Positions 24,496 to 32,367 of a stretch of 64,000 nucleotides of DNA are shown one piece after another (the first letter of the stretch is position 1; every line of letters starts with the position of its first letter). The stretch spans positions 124,001 through 188,000 of the forward strand of contig NZ_CP012267.1 of assembly GCF_001277235.1 (NCBI RefSeq), read 5' to 3'. The notes under the pieces were generated by a model. It worked only from the letters and a program-made list of their open reading frames with translations, had not been told where the DNA came from and made no database searches. This stretch comes from Cronobacter dublinensis subsp. dublinensis LMG 23823. Its GTDB lineage: Bacteria; Pseudomonadota; Gammaproteobacteria; Enterobacterales; Enterobacteriaceae. Made by a program: the position numbers and the translations under genes.

Positions 24496-24730
24496 ATCAG
24501 CCAGCCACACATTATCACCCAATCAACTGAGAGATTACGTATCTCAAGGACGTATCACTATTTTAAACATTGATACTGATAAAGGCGGCCATTTTATCGT
24601 GGTTGACTCAAAGAAAAAGGTTGATGGGGTAGATTGTTATATGACCCGTAATCCATCTAATAGGCCTGCCGGGGTGCGTGCGAATTTTTTAGATAAGCGC
24701 ATGAATTTTAATGGTATTGTTCTGATATGA
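24491..24730 (+). pseudogene. Orphan cassette 10: C-terminal toxin fragment, possibly cysteine-peptidase-like
   Basis: One frame gives RDYVSQGRITILNIDTDKGG, then HFIVVDSKKKVDGVDCYMTR and a C-terminal LDKRMNFNGIVLI-stop. The GGHFIVVDS pattern with a following DGxDCYMTRxP resembles the catalytic histidine region of papain-like or C39-like peptidase domains used as toxins. The cysteine region upstream is lost or out of frame. The stop overlaps the next ATG (ATGA), as for other toxin-immunity pairs. VENN and pretoxin are absent. The activity call is weak. Confidence 0.45.
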
Positions 24731-24902
24731 TGACCGTAAAAGAGATATTAGAAAATTTTGCTAATGACAATGAGGGATATCTTGATAGATATCTTATTTA
24801 TCATTCAAATGAAGCGGAAGCGCTGGAGATGCAAAAAACGCACTTGATAATTCGTGGTTTGGCTATTTAATAAAGAAATTTAGAATTCAATGCCGCCTGT
24901 GA
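24727..24902 (+). pseudogene. Frameshifted orphan immunity gene
   Basis: From ATG 24727 or 24730 the frame reads MTVKEILENFANDNEGYLDR and stops at 24870. Adding one A to the A6 run 24833-24838 restores LEMQKNALDNSWFGYLIKKF and carries on to RIQCRL-stop at 24902. The restored product would be a small protein of about 58 residues. Its coupling to the upstream toxin fragment suggests immunity. No family recognised. Confidence 0.55.
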
Positions 24903-25275
24903 ATTTATCCAAAGGAACTAATGGATGCAACAAAAATTTTGGGGTAAATGATAATGTTGAAATTGAAAAAATTCTTTCCCCGGAAAAAATAGGGAAAGAG
25001 TACGTAGTAAAACTGTCTATATCGTTAGGGATTAGGGGCGGGTTCTTCCCCAGCAATCGGGCGAAAGGGAACTAGCGCGGGATATAGTAGAGTCATTGGC
25101 TGGCAATCTCATGACAAAAAACTGGCGAGTGGATTACGACCCACAAAAAGGTGTATATATAAATATATGGAACTATACTAAAGGTAAAGGCATTGGAAAG
25201 GCAGAAAAAATAGTTATACCATTTGAAGGTAATGAAGAAACGTTCGTAAATATAGTTAATCAACTGAACAGGTAA
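24890..25275 (+). pseudogene. Cassette 11: frameshifted gene of unknown role next to an immunity gene
   Basis: ATG 24890 opens a frame (MPPVNLSKGTNGCNKNFGVN, IEKILSPEKIGKEYVVKLSI) that is lost at GGG 25040-25042. Adding one G restores RGGVLPQQSGERELARDIVE and the frame continues through NWRVDYDPQKGVYINIWNYT to NIVNQLNR-stop, 5 bp before the next ATG. The position before an immunity gene suggests a toxin tail, but the length (about 128 residues) also fits another immunity protein. No domain recognised. Confidence 0.45.
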
Positions 25276-25280
25276 TTGAC

Positions 25281-25652
25281 ATGACCTTATTCGAAGAGTG
25301 TGCGGAAGTATTGAAGCCTAACTTTACCATCGTAGCTGGTAATGATGAGGAAATGGCAATTAAAATCTTATATGAGCATGGGGCCACCAATGGATATATT
25401 GACTGGGGTATCAAAAGCTATACGCTTTATAATGACTTCCAGGAGCTTTTGAAAAGTGGCGTCGTAAAGGATGATAAGGTTTTTGTTTTTGCGGATGATG
25501 TAGATGTCCCTATTTTTGAAACAACCCTGTCTCTTATCGCTGCAAACGCTGATGATGTCTTAGCTTTATGCCCTAAAATATATATTTACAACAACGACTT
25601 TCTTTTGCAACCCATGTATCCATATGGGGAGATTAATTTCTTAAAAAAATAA
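25281..25652 (+). CDS. Orphan immunity-type protein
   Basis: The 123-residue acidic protein starts 5 bp after the preceding stop. It has no signal or membrane segment. The sequence includes MTLFEECAEVLKPNFTIVAG, ATNGYIDWGIKSYTLYNDFQ and FVFADDVDVPIFETTLSLIA. It looks like the CdiI-type immunity proteins found in CDI loci, but I cannot place it in a named family. It is intact while the gene before it is frameshifted. It is the last cassette gene before the GC-rich chromosome resumes. Confidence 0.6.
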   Translation: MTLFEECAEVLKPNFTIVAGNDEEMAIKILYEHGATNGYIDWGIKSYTLYNDFQELLKSGVVKDDKVFVFADDVDVPIFETTLSLIAANADDVLALCPKIYIYNNDFLLQPMYPYGEINFLKK

Positions 25653-25766
25653 AATCATATTAAATATTTTTTTATTCTACACGGTTATGGTTATACAGAC
25701 ATTGAGTTATTTTGATAAGGTTTGCTAAAATATTTCGATATGATGTTTTAATTAAATCTCCAACCC

Positions 25767-26390
25767 ATGAACCTTATCCTTATTCGCCACGCTGAAACAG
25801 CGTGGAACCGCGGCGGACTCATTCAGGGGCATCAGGACAGCGCGCTGACGGCGCGTGGCGTGCAGGAAACCACCGCGCTCCTTGCAGCCCTGGCGCACGA
25901 TTTCCCCTCGGTTGACAGGGTGTACACCTCGCCTGCGGGCCGCGCACGTCATATGGGTGACGCCATCGCGAGCCATTTTGGCTGCCCGCTCTCTGTTGAG
26001 CCGCTGGTACAGGAACAGTCGTTCGGCGATTACGAAGGCCTGTCGAGGGTGCAGTTGCAGCGTGATGAGCCTGCCCGCGCAGAGGCGCTGTTTTCAACCG
26101 ATGCCGCATTCACACCGCCTGGCGGGGAATCGCTCGCAGCCGCCGCGCAGCGTCTGCTGTCTTTTATTAACAATAAACTTGCCGCAACCCCTCACACCAC
26201 CTGCTGCGTTGTGACGCACGGGCATATCCTTCAGGGCGCGCTGGCGCTCCTCAAAGATGGCAATATCGATAACTTCCCGCGCTATGCGCAGCCGAATGCG
26301 AGCTATGCGCGGTTAAGCGTCGCTCCCGACCTGTGCGACGTCATTCAGTGGGGCATCGCCACCCATTTGCGACACCTGTCACAAACGTAA
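25767..26390 (+). CDS. Histidine phosphatase family protein (phosphoglycerate mutase-like)
   Basis: The 207-residue cytoplasmic enzyme has the branch-1 histidine phosphatase signature: RHAETAWN with the phospho-accepting histidine at residue 8, YTSPAGRARHMGDAI, the acidic FGDYEGLS and the second histidine in CCVVTHGHILQGA. It will hydrolyse a small phosphorylated metabolite. The family also includes CobC and GpmB-like enzymes, and the substrate cannot be told from sequence. The ATG follows CCAACCC with no Shine-Dalgarno match. Its upstream DNA is AT-rich array sequence with a possible promoter (TTGAGT, 18 bp, TAAAAT near 25,705-25,735). The first 94 codons are duplicated at 24121. Confidence 0.85.
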   Translation: MNLILIRHAETAWNRGGLIQGHQDSALTARGVQETTALLAALAHDFPSVDRVYTSPAGRARHMGDAIASHFGCPLSVEPLVQEQSFGDYEGLSRVQLQRDEPARAEALFSTDAAFTPPGGESLAAAAQRLLSFINNKLAATPHTTCCVVTHGHILQGALALLKDGNIDNFPRYAQPNASYARLSVAPDLCDVIQWGIATHLRHLSQT

Positions 26391-26404
26391 AAAGTCTTCC
26401 CGTC

Positions 26405-26421
26405 CTTAAGTCTTCCTTAAG
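26405..26421 (+). promoter_or_regulatory. PmrA (BasR) box
   Basis: CTTAAG-TCTTC-CTTAAG is a perfect match to the PmrA consensus YTTAAK-N5-YTTAAK. A -10-like TATAAC starts 8 bp downstream at 26430, about 50 bp before the ATG of the membrane protein gene. This arrangement predicts activation by PmrA under iron, aluminium, acid or polymyxin stress. Confidence 0.75.
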
Positions 26422-26481
26422 ATTAATCCTATAACTTCACTCTGGATCCTGCCCCTGTCGGGCCGTACCGGAGCACACCTT

Positions 26482-27249
26482 ATGCAAAACTCTACCTCTG
26501 CGCTCAGCAAAGTTCCTGCCGTCACCGCCGCGTTCTGGCTGACGAAAATCGCCGCCACGACGCTCGGTGAAACCGGCGGCGACGCGGTCACGATGTCGAT
26601 GGATCTCGGTTATCTCACCGGCACGCTCATCTTCGCGGCGATCTTCCTCGCGGCGGTGGTCGTGCAAATTCGCCATCGCAGCTTTAATAAGTGGATCTAC
26701 TGGTTCACGGTGATTGCCACCACCACGGTTGGCACCACGCTTGCGGATTTCGCCGACCGCTCGTTAGGCATTGGCTACCTCGGCGGCACGGTGCTGTTAA
26801 GCAGCCTGCTGGTCATCTCGCTGCTGGTCTGGCGCGTGACGTGCGGCACCATCGCGGTGGATTCAGTGAATAACGTGCGTACCGAGAGCTTTTACTGGGT
26901 GACGATTATGTTCTCCCAGACCCTCGGCACGGCGCTTGGCGACTGGACGGCAGACAGCGAAGGCTTCGGTTACGACGGCGGCATCCTCTTGTTCGTCGGC
27001 GCGCTGGCGGTTATCTGGCTGGCAAGCCGCTTTACGACGGTCTCACGCACCGTGCTGTTCTGGGCCGCGTTTATCCTCACCCGTCCGCTTGGCGCAGTGG
27101 TGGGCGATTTCCTCGATAAACCGGTGGCGAATGGCGGTCTTGAACTTAGCCGCTATGGCGCGTCAGCCACGCTGATTGGCCTGATCCTGCTCTGCCTGTG
27201 GATATTTCCGCATCGCGCCGCGCTGAAAAAACGCACGCCGGTCTTCTGA
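26482..27249 (+). CDS. COG4705-type polytopic membrane protein
   Basis: The 255-residue protein is strongly hydrophobic with about eight membrane spans. It carries four internal copies of a short motif at span ends: TTLGETGGD, TTVGTTLADF, QTLGTALGDW and RPLGAVVGDF. The repeated T-x-G-x3-[GA]-D suggests a four-fold repeated bundle in which the aspartates line a site, perhaps for a cation; that is inference. The family is conserved in proteobacteria (COG4705) and has no firm function that I know. A perfect PmrA box precedes it, linking it to envelope stress or metal response. A GC hairpin terminator follows. Confidence 0.75.
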   Translation: MQNSTSALSKVPAVTAAFWLTKIAATTLGETGGDAVTMSMDLGYLTGTLIFAAIFLAAVVVQIRHRSFNKWIYWFTVIATTTVGTTLADFADRSLGIGYLGGTVLLSSLLVISLLVWRVTCGTIAVDSVNNVRTESFYWVTIMFSQTLGTALGDWTADSEGFGYDGGILLFVGALAVIWLASRFTTVSRTVLFWAAFILTRPLGAVVGDFLDKPVANGGLELSRYGASATLIGLILLCLWIFPHRAALKKRTPVF

Positions 27250-27261
27250 TCCCTCCTGCTC

Positions 27262-27292
27262 CCCGCGGCGCACGCCGCGGGTGTGTCGTTTT
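27262..27292 (+). terminator. Rho-independent terminator
   Basis: CCCGCGGC-GCAC-GCCGCGGG makes an 8-bp GC stem, followed by TGTGTCGTTTTC. It separates the COG4705 gene from the ParB-like gene. Confidence 0.65.
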
Positions 27293-27367
27293 CACTTGCG
27301 CACGCCGGTTTTGCCCTCACGTTCCCGTGTCGTACACTGTCTGTTATTACACACGCAGGGAGCTCGC

Positions 27368-28426
27368 ATGACACACTACTGGTGGAAAGATTTACACGAT
27401 CGCAACGAGGCCTGGGTGGGGCTGGCGCTGACCGTGAAGGGCGAAACGCCCGCCGGTCTTGCGCTGGAGATGCTGAGCGGCAATCACGGACGTATGGCGC
27501 TCCAGCTGCGCGGCGAGACCCTCTTCTGGGGGGCGGTCCTGAAGGATTACTCCGGCGTCTGGCTGGTGACCAACCGCGAACATCCCGATCAGCAGAACCT
27601 GCTGCCGCCGGTGCGCTCCGAAGATATCGAAGCCATTAAACGCAAAGGCGAGGCCGCATGGACGGGCGAATGGTGCCGCTATTTCGCGCGCCAGTTGATG
27701 GACGCGCCCACGCCGTTGCTGGCCCCGCGCGACTGGCTGCTGCGCCCGATGCTGCCCGTGCAGACGAAGGCGCCCCGTGCTCTCAGTACGACGCCTGACA
27801 TCGACCAGTGGCGCTTTAAAACGCCTGCCAGCGCGGGCGACTGGGGGCTGGACTGGGCGTTATATGGCGAGGATCTTCGCTCGCTGACCGACCCTGACGT
27901 GGTCCGTCTGGTGGACTGGTGGTGGGGCGGTCATCTGCTGATGGGCCGTTATCCGGTCGATCCGGATGCCGGGCGGCTCAAGTGGTGGCGTAAAAAATGC
28001 CGCGAGGGCGCGCTGCCGCCGGTGCTGGTCTGGTATATCGCCGGGCTGTCATCCTATGTGGTGCTGGACGGCCATTATCGTCTGCATGCGGCAATGGAAG
28101 AGGGCATCCCGCCGACATTTTTGGTGCTGAGCGAATTCGCGGAACGCCAGTTCCCGGCGGATGAAGAACAGCGCGAGCGCGTCAACCGCGCACTGGCATT
28201 GCAGCAGGCGAAAAACCCCGGCTGCAATATCGACGGCATTAACCAGACACTGATTAACCTCTGGGACCGGCGCTATCTCTATGCCGAAACCCACAGCCGC
28301 GCCATTCTCGGCAACGGCGAAGGCTGGGCGCGGGAGGTCACCGCGTACCTGCGCCGCCACGGGCACGAGATGCATCTCAAGAATGTGCTGAACGGCACGG
28401 AAACCCCGCCGGAGAGCGCCGGGTAA
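27368..28426 (+). CDS. ParB/sulfiredoxin-like domain protein of unknown function
   Basis: ATG 27368 has AGGGAG 5 bases upstream and was preferred over earlier in-frame starts. The 352-residue soluble protein is tryptophan-rich at the N-terminus (MTHYWWKDLHDRNEAW). Near residue 235 it has VVLDGHYRLHAAMEEG, the signature of ParB-N/Srx-like nucleotide-binding folds (a D-G-x-x-R loop). Before that comes the conserved-looking WWWGGHLLMGRYPVDPDAG. No helix-turn-helix or ParA partner is present, so plasmid-type partitioning is unlikely. It stands alone with a possible promoter (TACACT near 27,332). Function unknown. Confidence 0.6.
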   Translation: MTHYWWKDLHDRNEAWVGLALTVKGETPAGLALEMLSGNHGRMALQLRGETLFWGAVLKDYSGVWLVTNREHPDQQNLLPPVRSEDIEAIKRKGEAAWTGEWCRYFARQLMDAPTPLLAPRDWLLRPMLPVQTKAPRALSTTPDIDQWRFKTPASAGDWGLDWALYGEDLRSLTDPDVVRLVDWWWGGHLLMGRYPVDPDAGRLKWWRKKCREGALPPVLVWYIAGLSSYVVLDGHYRLHAAMEEGIPPTFLVLSEFAERQFPADEEQRERVNRALALQQAKNPGCNIDGINQTLINLWDRRYLYAETHSRAILGNGEGWAREVTAYLRRHGHEMHLKNVLNGTETPPESAG

Positions 28427-28429
28427 CCC

Positions 28430-28960
28430 TCAACCGGCGCGCCAGTCGTCGCGCGTCAGCGTATACAGCAGGCTCGGCGGCGCGTCCGGCACATCATGAA
28501 TGTCGCGTACATAGCGCAGCCCGGCGTTGGTCAGCACCTTGCGCGACGCGAGGTGATTGCCGCGCACTACCGCTGAAATCTCCCCAAGCTCCAGGATCTC
28601 AAACCCGCAGCGCACGGCGCGCAGGGCGAACTCCGTCGCGAGCCCCTGTCCCCACGCCGCGGTTGCAAAACGGTAGCCGAGGTTGTTGATTTCCACGTCC
28701 GCATAGCGGCTGAGGCTGAGCCCGCCAAAGCCAATCGTCTCATCGGGCGCGGTTTTTAACGCGATGCGCCAGTTGCCAAAGCCATTGGCCTGCCAGTGCG
28801 CCAGCCAGCGGCCCATCACGTCTTCGGCATGCAGGCGATCCGGGTAGGGGCCCGCCGGGTTGAAGGCGTTCGTCGCCGGATCGCCGTAAATACGAAATAA
28901 ATCGTCCACATCCGTTGCTGAAACCGGGCGAAGAAGTAAACGCGTCGTCTGCAAAAACAT
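28430..28960 (-). CDS. GNAT family N-acetyltransferase
   Basis: Start chosen at the ATG of MFLQTTRLLLRPVSATDVDD (28960), which has AGGA at proper distance; an ATG at 28966 is too close to it. The 176-residue protein has the RimJ/RimL-type pattern: N-terminal TxRLxLRP, a central IGFGGLSL strand, LGYRFATAAWGQGLATE as the acetyl-CoA-binding Q/RxxGxG/A loop, then NHLASRKVLTNAGLRYVRD. It acetylates an amine on a small molecule or peptide; the substrate is unknown. It is convergent with the ParB-like gene (3 bp between the stops) and divergent from the MFS pump. Confidence 0.85.
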   Translation of the reverse strand: MFLQTTRLLLRPVSATDVDDLFRIYGDPATNAFNPAGPYPDRLHAEDVMGRWLAHWQANGFGNWRIALKTAPDETIGFGGLSLSRYADVEINNLGYRFATAAWGQGLATEFALRAVRCGFEILELGEISAVVRGNHLASRKVLTNAGLRYVRDIHDVPDAPPSLLYTLTRDDWRAG

Positions 28961-29159
28961 AAGCATTTCCTGAGGATTGTATGGCTGTTGTGACAACGCC
29001 TGCACGACAGAACGCGACGGCGCGTGGCGCTGAGAGGGCATATATCCCAAGTATTTCAATGACGAATATAAAAAAACGAAGTATCAATTTACAGGTATGG
29101 TTGATAATTTAGCCACACTGAAAGCGCGTTACCCGGCGCTTATTATTAAAGGAGCTGTA

Positions 29160-30365
29160 ATGAGTGCGGAAGTGACGCTGCCCGTCGGGCAACAGAATAA
29201 GAATATTGTCCGTCTGGCGACGGCCCAGGCGCTGGCGGGCGCCAACTCGGTGGTGTTTTATGCCACCGGCGCGATAGTCGGCGACGCGATGGCGCCCGAC
29301 CGCGCGCTCGCCACGTTGCCGCTGACGATTTTTGTCGTCGGCATGGCGGCGCTGATTTTACCCTTTGGCGCGCTGGCGCGCCGGTATGGCCGACGCGCGG
29401 CGTTCCTCGCGGGCACCAGCACTGGCGTACTGACCGGGCTGACGGCGGCGCTGGCGGTGGTCATCGGCTCTTTCTGGCTGTTCTGTTTTGCCGGATTTAT
29501 GAGCGGCGCGTATGCCGCTGTCGCTATCTCTTTTCGCTTTGCGGCGACGGACGGCGTGGCCCGCGAACGACGCGCGCGGGCGCTGTCGCTGGTGATGGGC
29601 GGCGGCGTCGCGGCGGGCATTGTCGGCCCGATGCTGGTGACCGGCACGATGGATCTCTGGCCGCCCTATACGTTTGCCGCCACGTATCTCGCCCAGGCGC
29701 TGGTGGCGGCAGTCTCCGCGCTGGTGCTGTGGGGCGTGAAAGCCCCCGCGCCGGTCGCCCCTGAACATCAGGTGCGCGGGCGGCCGCTTCGCGAAATCGT
29801 GCGCCAGCCAGGCTTTGGCCGCACCGTTTTCAGCGGCGCGGTGGCGTATATGGTGATGAATTTTCTGATGACCGCCGCCCCGCTGTCGATGCACATGCAC
29901 GGCCTGTCGCAGCAGGATGCGAACCTCGGCATTCAGTGGCACGTGATTGCAATGTACGCGCCCGGCTTTTTTACCGGCAGGCTGATTAGCCGCTTCGGCG
30001 CGAAACGCATCGCCGCAGTGGGCCTTGCGATCACCGCGCTTTCGGTGGCGGCGGGGCTTGCCGGCACGGCGGTCGGGCATTACTGGCTGTCATTGATCCT
30101 GCTTGGCATCGGCTGGAACTTCGGCTTTACCGGCGCGTCGGCGCAGATTATTGACTACCATCGCCCGGAGGAGAAAACGCAGGTGCAGTCGCTGAACGAT
30201 TTTGTGGTGTTTGGCGTGATGATAGTGGGCTCGTTTTCTTCCGGCGCGTTGCTAAGCCTGGTGGGCTGGAATGCGGTGCTGTGGTGTTCGCTGGTGCCGC
30301 TCGTGGTCGCGTTACTGGCGTTGATCACCGATAAGCGCGCCGTCCCGGCGTCGTTAAACAATTAA
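29160..30365 (+). CDS. MFS transporter
   Basis: ATG 29160 follows AAAGGAGCTGTA; an upstream in-frame start lacks this. The 401-residue protein has about twelve membrane spans. The MFS motif A between spans 2 and 3 reads GALARRYGRRAAF. A second RFGAKR loop lies after span 8. The family exports or imports small solutes by proton coupling. No substrate-specific feature is visible. It stands alone, divergent from the GNAT gene. Confidence 0.85.
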   Translation: MSAEVTLPVGQQNKNIVRLATAQALAGANSVVFYATGAIVGDAMAPDRALATLPLTIFVVGMAALILPFGALARRYGRRAAFLAGTSTGVLTGLTAALAVVIGSFWLFCFAGFMSGAYAAVAISFRFAATDGVARERRARALSLVMGGGVAAGIVGPMLVTGTMDLWPPYTFAATYLAQALVAAVSALVLWGVKAPAPVAPEHQVRGRPLREIVRQPGFGRTVFSGAVAYMVMNFLMTAAPLSMHMHGLSQQDANLGIQWHVIAMYAPGFFTGRLISRFGAKRIAAVGLAITALSVAAGLAGTAVGHYWLSLILLGIGWNFGFTGASAQIIDYHRPEEKTQVQSLNDFVVFGVMIVGSFSSGALLSLVGWNAVLWCSLVPLVVALLALITDKRAVPASLNN

Positions 30366-30487
30366 AGCGGCAGCGGTTACGCTGGATTAATTTTTCGCAG
30401 CCGTTATCGTAGTGCGCGGGCCTGGTCAAGCCAGCGCACCGCAACAGGTAATAACCATAATCATCTATTTTAAAGGGAATGATTAAG

Positions 30488-31030
30488 ATGAAACTGAGTG
30501 CGCTATTTTTCGCTTCGCTGCTTGCGAGCGCCTGCGTCCATGCGGAACCGATAACGCCTGTTGCGCTGAAAGATGGCCCGAATATGCTCGATCTGAATCA
30601 GGACGGCATTGCCGATCTGCTTTTATCCGCCACGTACGATAATAATACCTCGCACCCCAGCAGCACGCTGACGATATATATCCAGAAAGACCACGCGTGG
30701 TTAATTGTACCGGTACCGGACGGCGAGGGCTTTACCTGGAGCGATTTCCGTCTCTCTGCTTCAACGACCAAAATCAGCGGTTACGAACTCTATCAGGCGA
30801 ACCATATTTTTTATCTGGTCAGTGCGGTGAAAGTGGCCGACGCATCAGAAAGTGCTGATTTAACCGATGCCACTGCCGTAACATTCACGCGCTACCGGAT
30901 AGCAAGCAACACGCAGGACCCAGGCGTCTCCGCGTTTTTCTGGCAACCCGCAGGGGCGTATACCACCGATACGTCCTTTAACGATATCGACGACGCGTTC
31001 CGCACGCTGAACATGGATAAGTTTTCGTGA
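30488..31030 (+). CDS. Secreted CarG-like protein (carbapenem self-resistance family)
   Basis: AAAGGGA lies 9 bases before ATG 30488; an ATG at 30479 is also in frame but touches the ribosome site. The protein starts with a clear signal peptide (MKLSALFFASLLASACVHA) and would be cleaved to about 160 periplasmic residues. Mature sequence GPNMLDLNQDGIADLLLSAT, YDNNTSHPSSTLTIYI and FTWSDFRLSAST matches the CarG/CpmG family. In carbapenem producers CarG gives intrinsic resistance by an unclear, non-hydrolytic route. No biosynthesis genes are here, so its role in this host is open. The next gene overlaps its stop. Confidence 0.75.
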   Translation: MKLSALFFASLLASACVHAEPITPVALKDGPNMLDLNQDGIADLLLSATYDNNTSHPSSTLTIYIQKDHAWLIVPVPDGEGFTWSDFRLSASTTKISGYELYQANHIFYLVSAVKVADASESADLTDATAVTFTRYRIASNTQDPGVSAFFWQPAGAYTTDTSFNDIDDAFRTLNMDKFS

Positions 31031-31569
31031 GAGCGTGGGCGGTGCTGGCCCTGTTTTTTATCCGCGTCAGCAGCGCCGCGCAACAGGACGAGCCCTACCG
31101 TTCGCTTATTCAGCAGGCGCTGGACGAGAGGTCACTTTGTCTTGGGGAAACCACCTGGCCTGTGACCAGCCGTGCGGGTACCGAGCCGTGGCTGAACGCC
31201 CGCATGGAGGCGCTGGTCGATGCCGGGCTTGTCGTTACGCATCAGGAAGGCCACCAGAAAGTCTGGACGCTGAGCCATAAAGGCCGCGCGGAATATCACC
31301 GTCATCACGATTTTTGCTACGGGAGAATGCGGGTCGGCACGATACGCGAGATCCACTCGCAGCGCGATGGCGTCCAGGTGACGTTTACCTATGCACTGTC
31401 CGCGTTGCCTGAATGGGCTAAGAATGCTTCGCTGCGCATGGCCGATACAGAACTCGATAATCTCATCAGCGGCAACAAAAACGTGCGTTACCAGGCCTTT
31501 TTTACGCGCGATGCGCATGGCAAACTCAGGCTGACGCGCAGCCCCGAGCCGCTCGATCTGCTCTACTGA
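31027..31569 (+). CDS. Secreted protein coupled to the CarG-like gene
   Basis: The GTG start overlaps the upstream stop (GTGA), so the two are coupled. The 180-residue product begins with a signal-peptide-like stretch (MRAWAVLALFFIRVSSAAQ) and is otherwise soluble. The middle part, MEALVDAGLVVTHQEGHQKV followed by LSHKGRAEY, looks like a small winged-helix-type fold, and FCYGRMRVGTI follows. It is possibly a CpmK-like protein, a name attached to such partners, but I am not sure of that. Presumed periplasmic partner of the CarG-like protein. Confidence 0.55.
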   Translation: MRAWAVLALFFIRVSSAAQQDEPYRSLIQQALDERSLCLGETTWPVTSRAGTEPWLNARMEALVDAGLVVTHQEGHQKVWTLSHKGRAEYHRHHDFCYGRMRVGTIREIHSQRDGVQVTFTYALSALPEWAKNASLRMADTELDNLISGNKNVRYQAFFTRDAHGKLRLTRSPEPLDLLY

Positions 31570-31616
31570 ATTCATCACATTTCTGCCTGCGACAGGCGCG
31601 TAACCCGAGAACCGAC

Positions 31617-32312
31617 ATGACCCGCACACAACGGCTTCTGGAATTGCTGCAGCTTTTACGGTCTCATCGCTACCCGGTCACTGCGACGACGCTTGCGGAG
31701 CGGCTCGGCGTTAGCGTGCGCAGTGTTTACCGTGATATTGATACGCTGAAGATGCAGGGTGTTGAAATCGAAGGCAGCGCTGGGATTGGCTACATTTTAC
31801 AGTCAGATTATCAGCTGCCGCCGCTGATGTTTGACGCGCACGAAGTGGATGCCCTGATGCTAGGCCTGCACTGGGTGATGCGCCATACCGACCCGCAGCT
31901 TGAGGCGGCGGCACGCAACGCGGTCGCGAAAATTCGCGCCATCCTGCCGGACACCCTCGCACAGCAGATAAACTACCCCTCGCTGATGGTGGCCCCGCCC
32001 GGCAATGACAGCAGCCTGCGGTTTCTGGCGGATATTCGCCAGGCCATCCATAAGCGGCGCAAGCTCAACATGGTCTATGCCGACAAACACGGCGCGCCGT
32101 CCTCGCGTTGCGTCTGGCCGATTGCGTTAGGGTTTTTCGAGGAGGCGAGGGTGCTGGCGTGCTGGTGCGAGCTGCGCCAGGCGTTCCGGCATTTCCGTCT
32201 CGATCGCATCACCGGGGTGACGATAAGCGACGAGCTGTGTCCGCAGTCGCGCTATCAGCTTCTGAAAGCGTGGAAAACTGCCGAGGGGATCGCGCAGGCG
32301 AAAACCTACTGA
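31617..32312 (+). CDS. YafY/YobV-type HTH-WYL transcriptional regulator
   Basis: The 231-residue protein has an N-terminal HTH_11 winged helix (MTRTQRLLELLQLLRSHRYP, LAERLGVSVRSVYRDIDTL) and a C-terminal WYL domain (LNMVYADKHGAPSSRCVWPI, ACWCELRQAFRHFRLDRI). WYL domains sense a ligand, often a nucleic acid or nucleotide, and adjust DNA binding. It lies 55 bp before a VOC-domain gene in the same direction and probably controls it. Members of this family paired with glyoxalase-like proteins are common in enterobacteria. Confidence 0.85.
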   Translation: MTRTQRLLELLQLLRSHRYPVTATTLAERLGVSVRSVYRDIDTLKMQGVEIEGSAGIGYILQSDYQLPPLMFDAHEVDALMLGLHWVMRHTDPQLEAAARNAVAKIRAILPDTLAQQINYPSLMVAPPGNDSSLRFLADIRQAIHKRRKLNMVYADKHGAPSSRCVWPIALGFFEEARVLACWCELRQAFRHFRLDRITGVTISDELCPQSRYQLLKAWKTAEGIAQAKTY

Positions 32313-32367
32313 CAAAAACTGACACACCCGGCTGATATTGTCAGGGCTCACCCACAAGGAGAGCACC

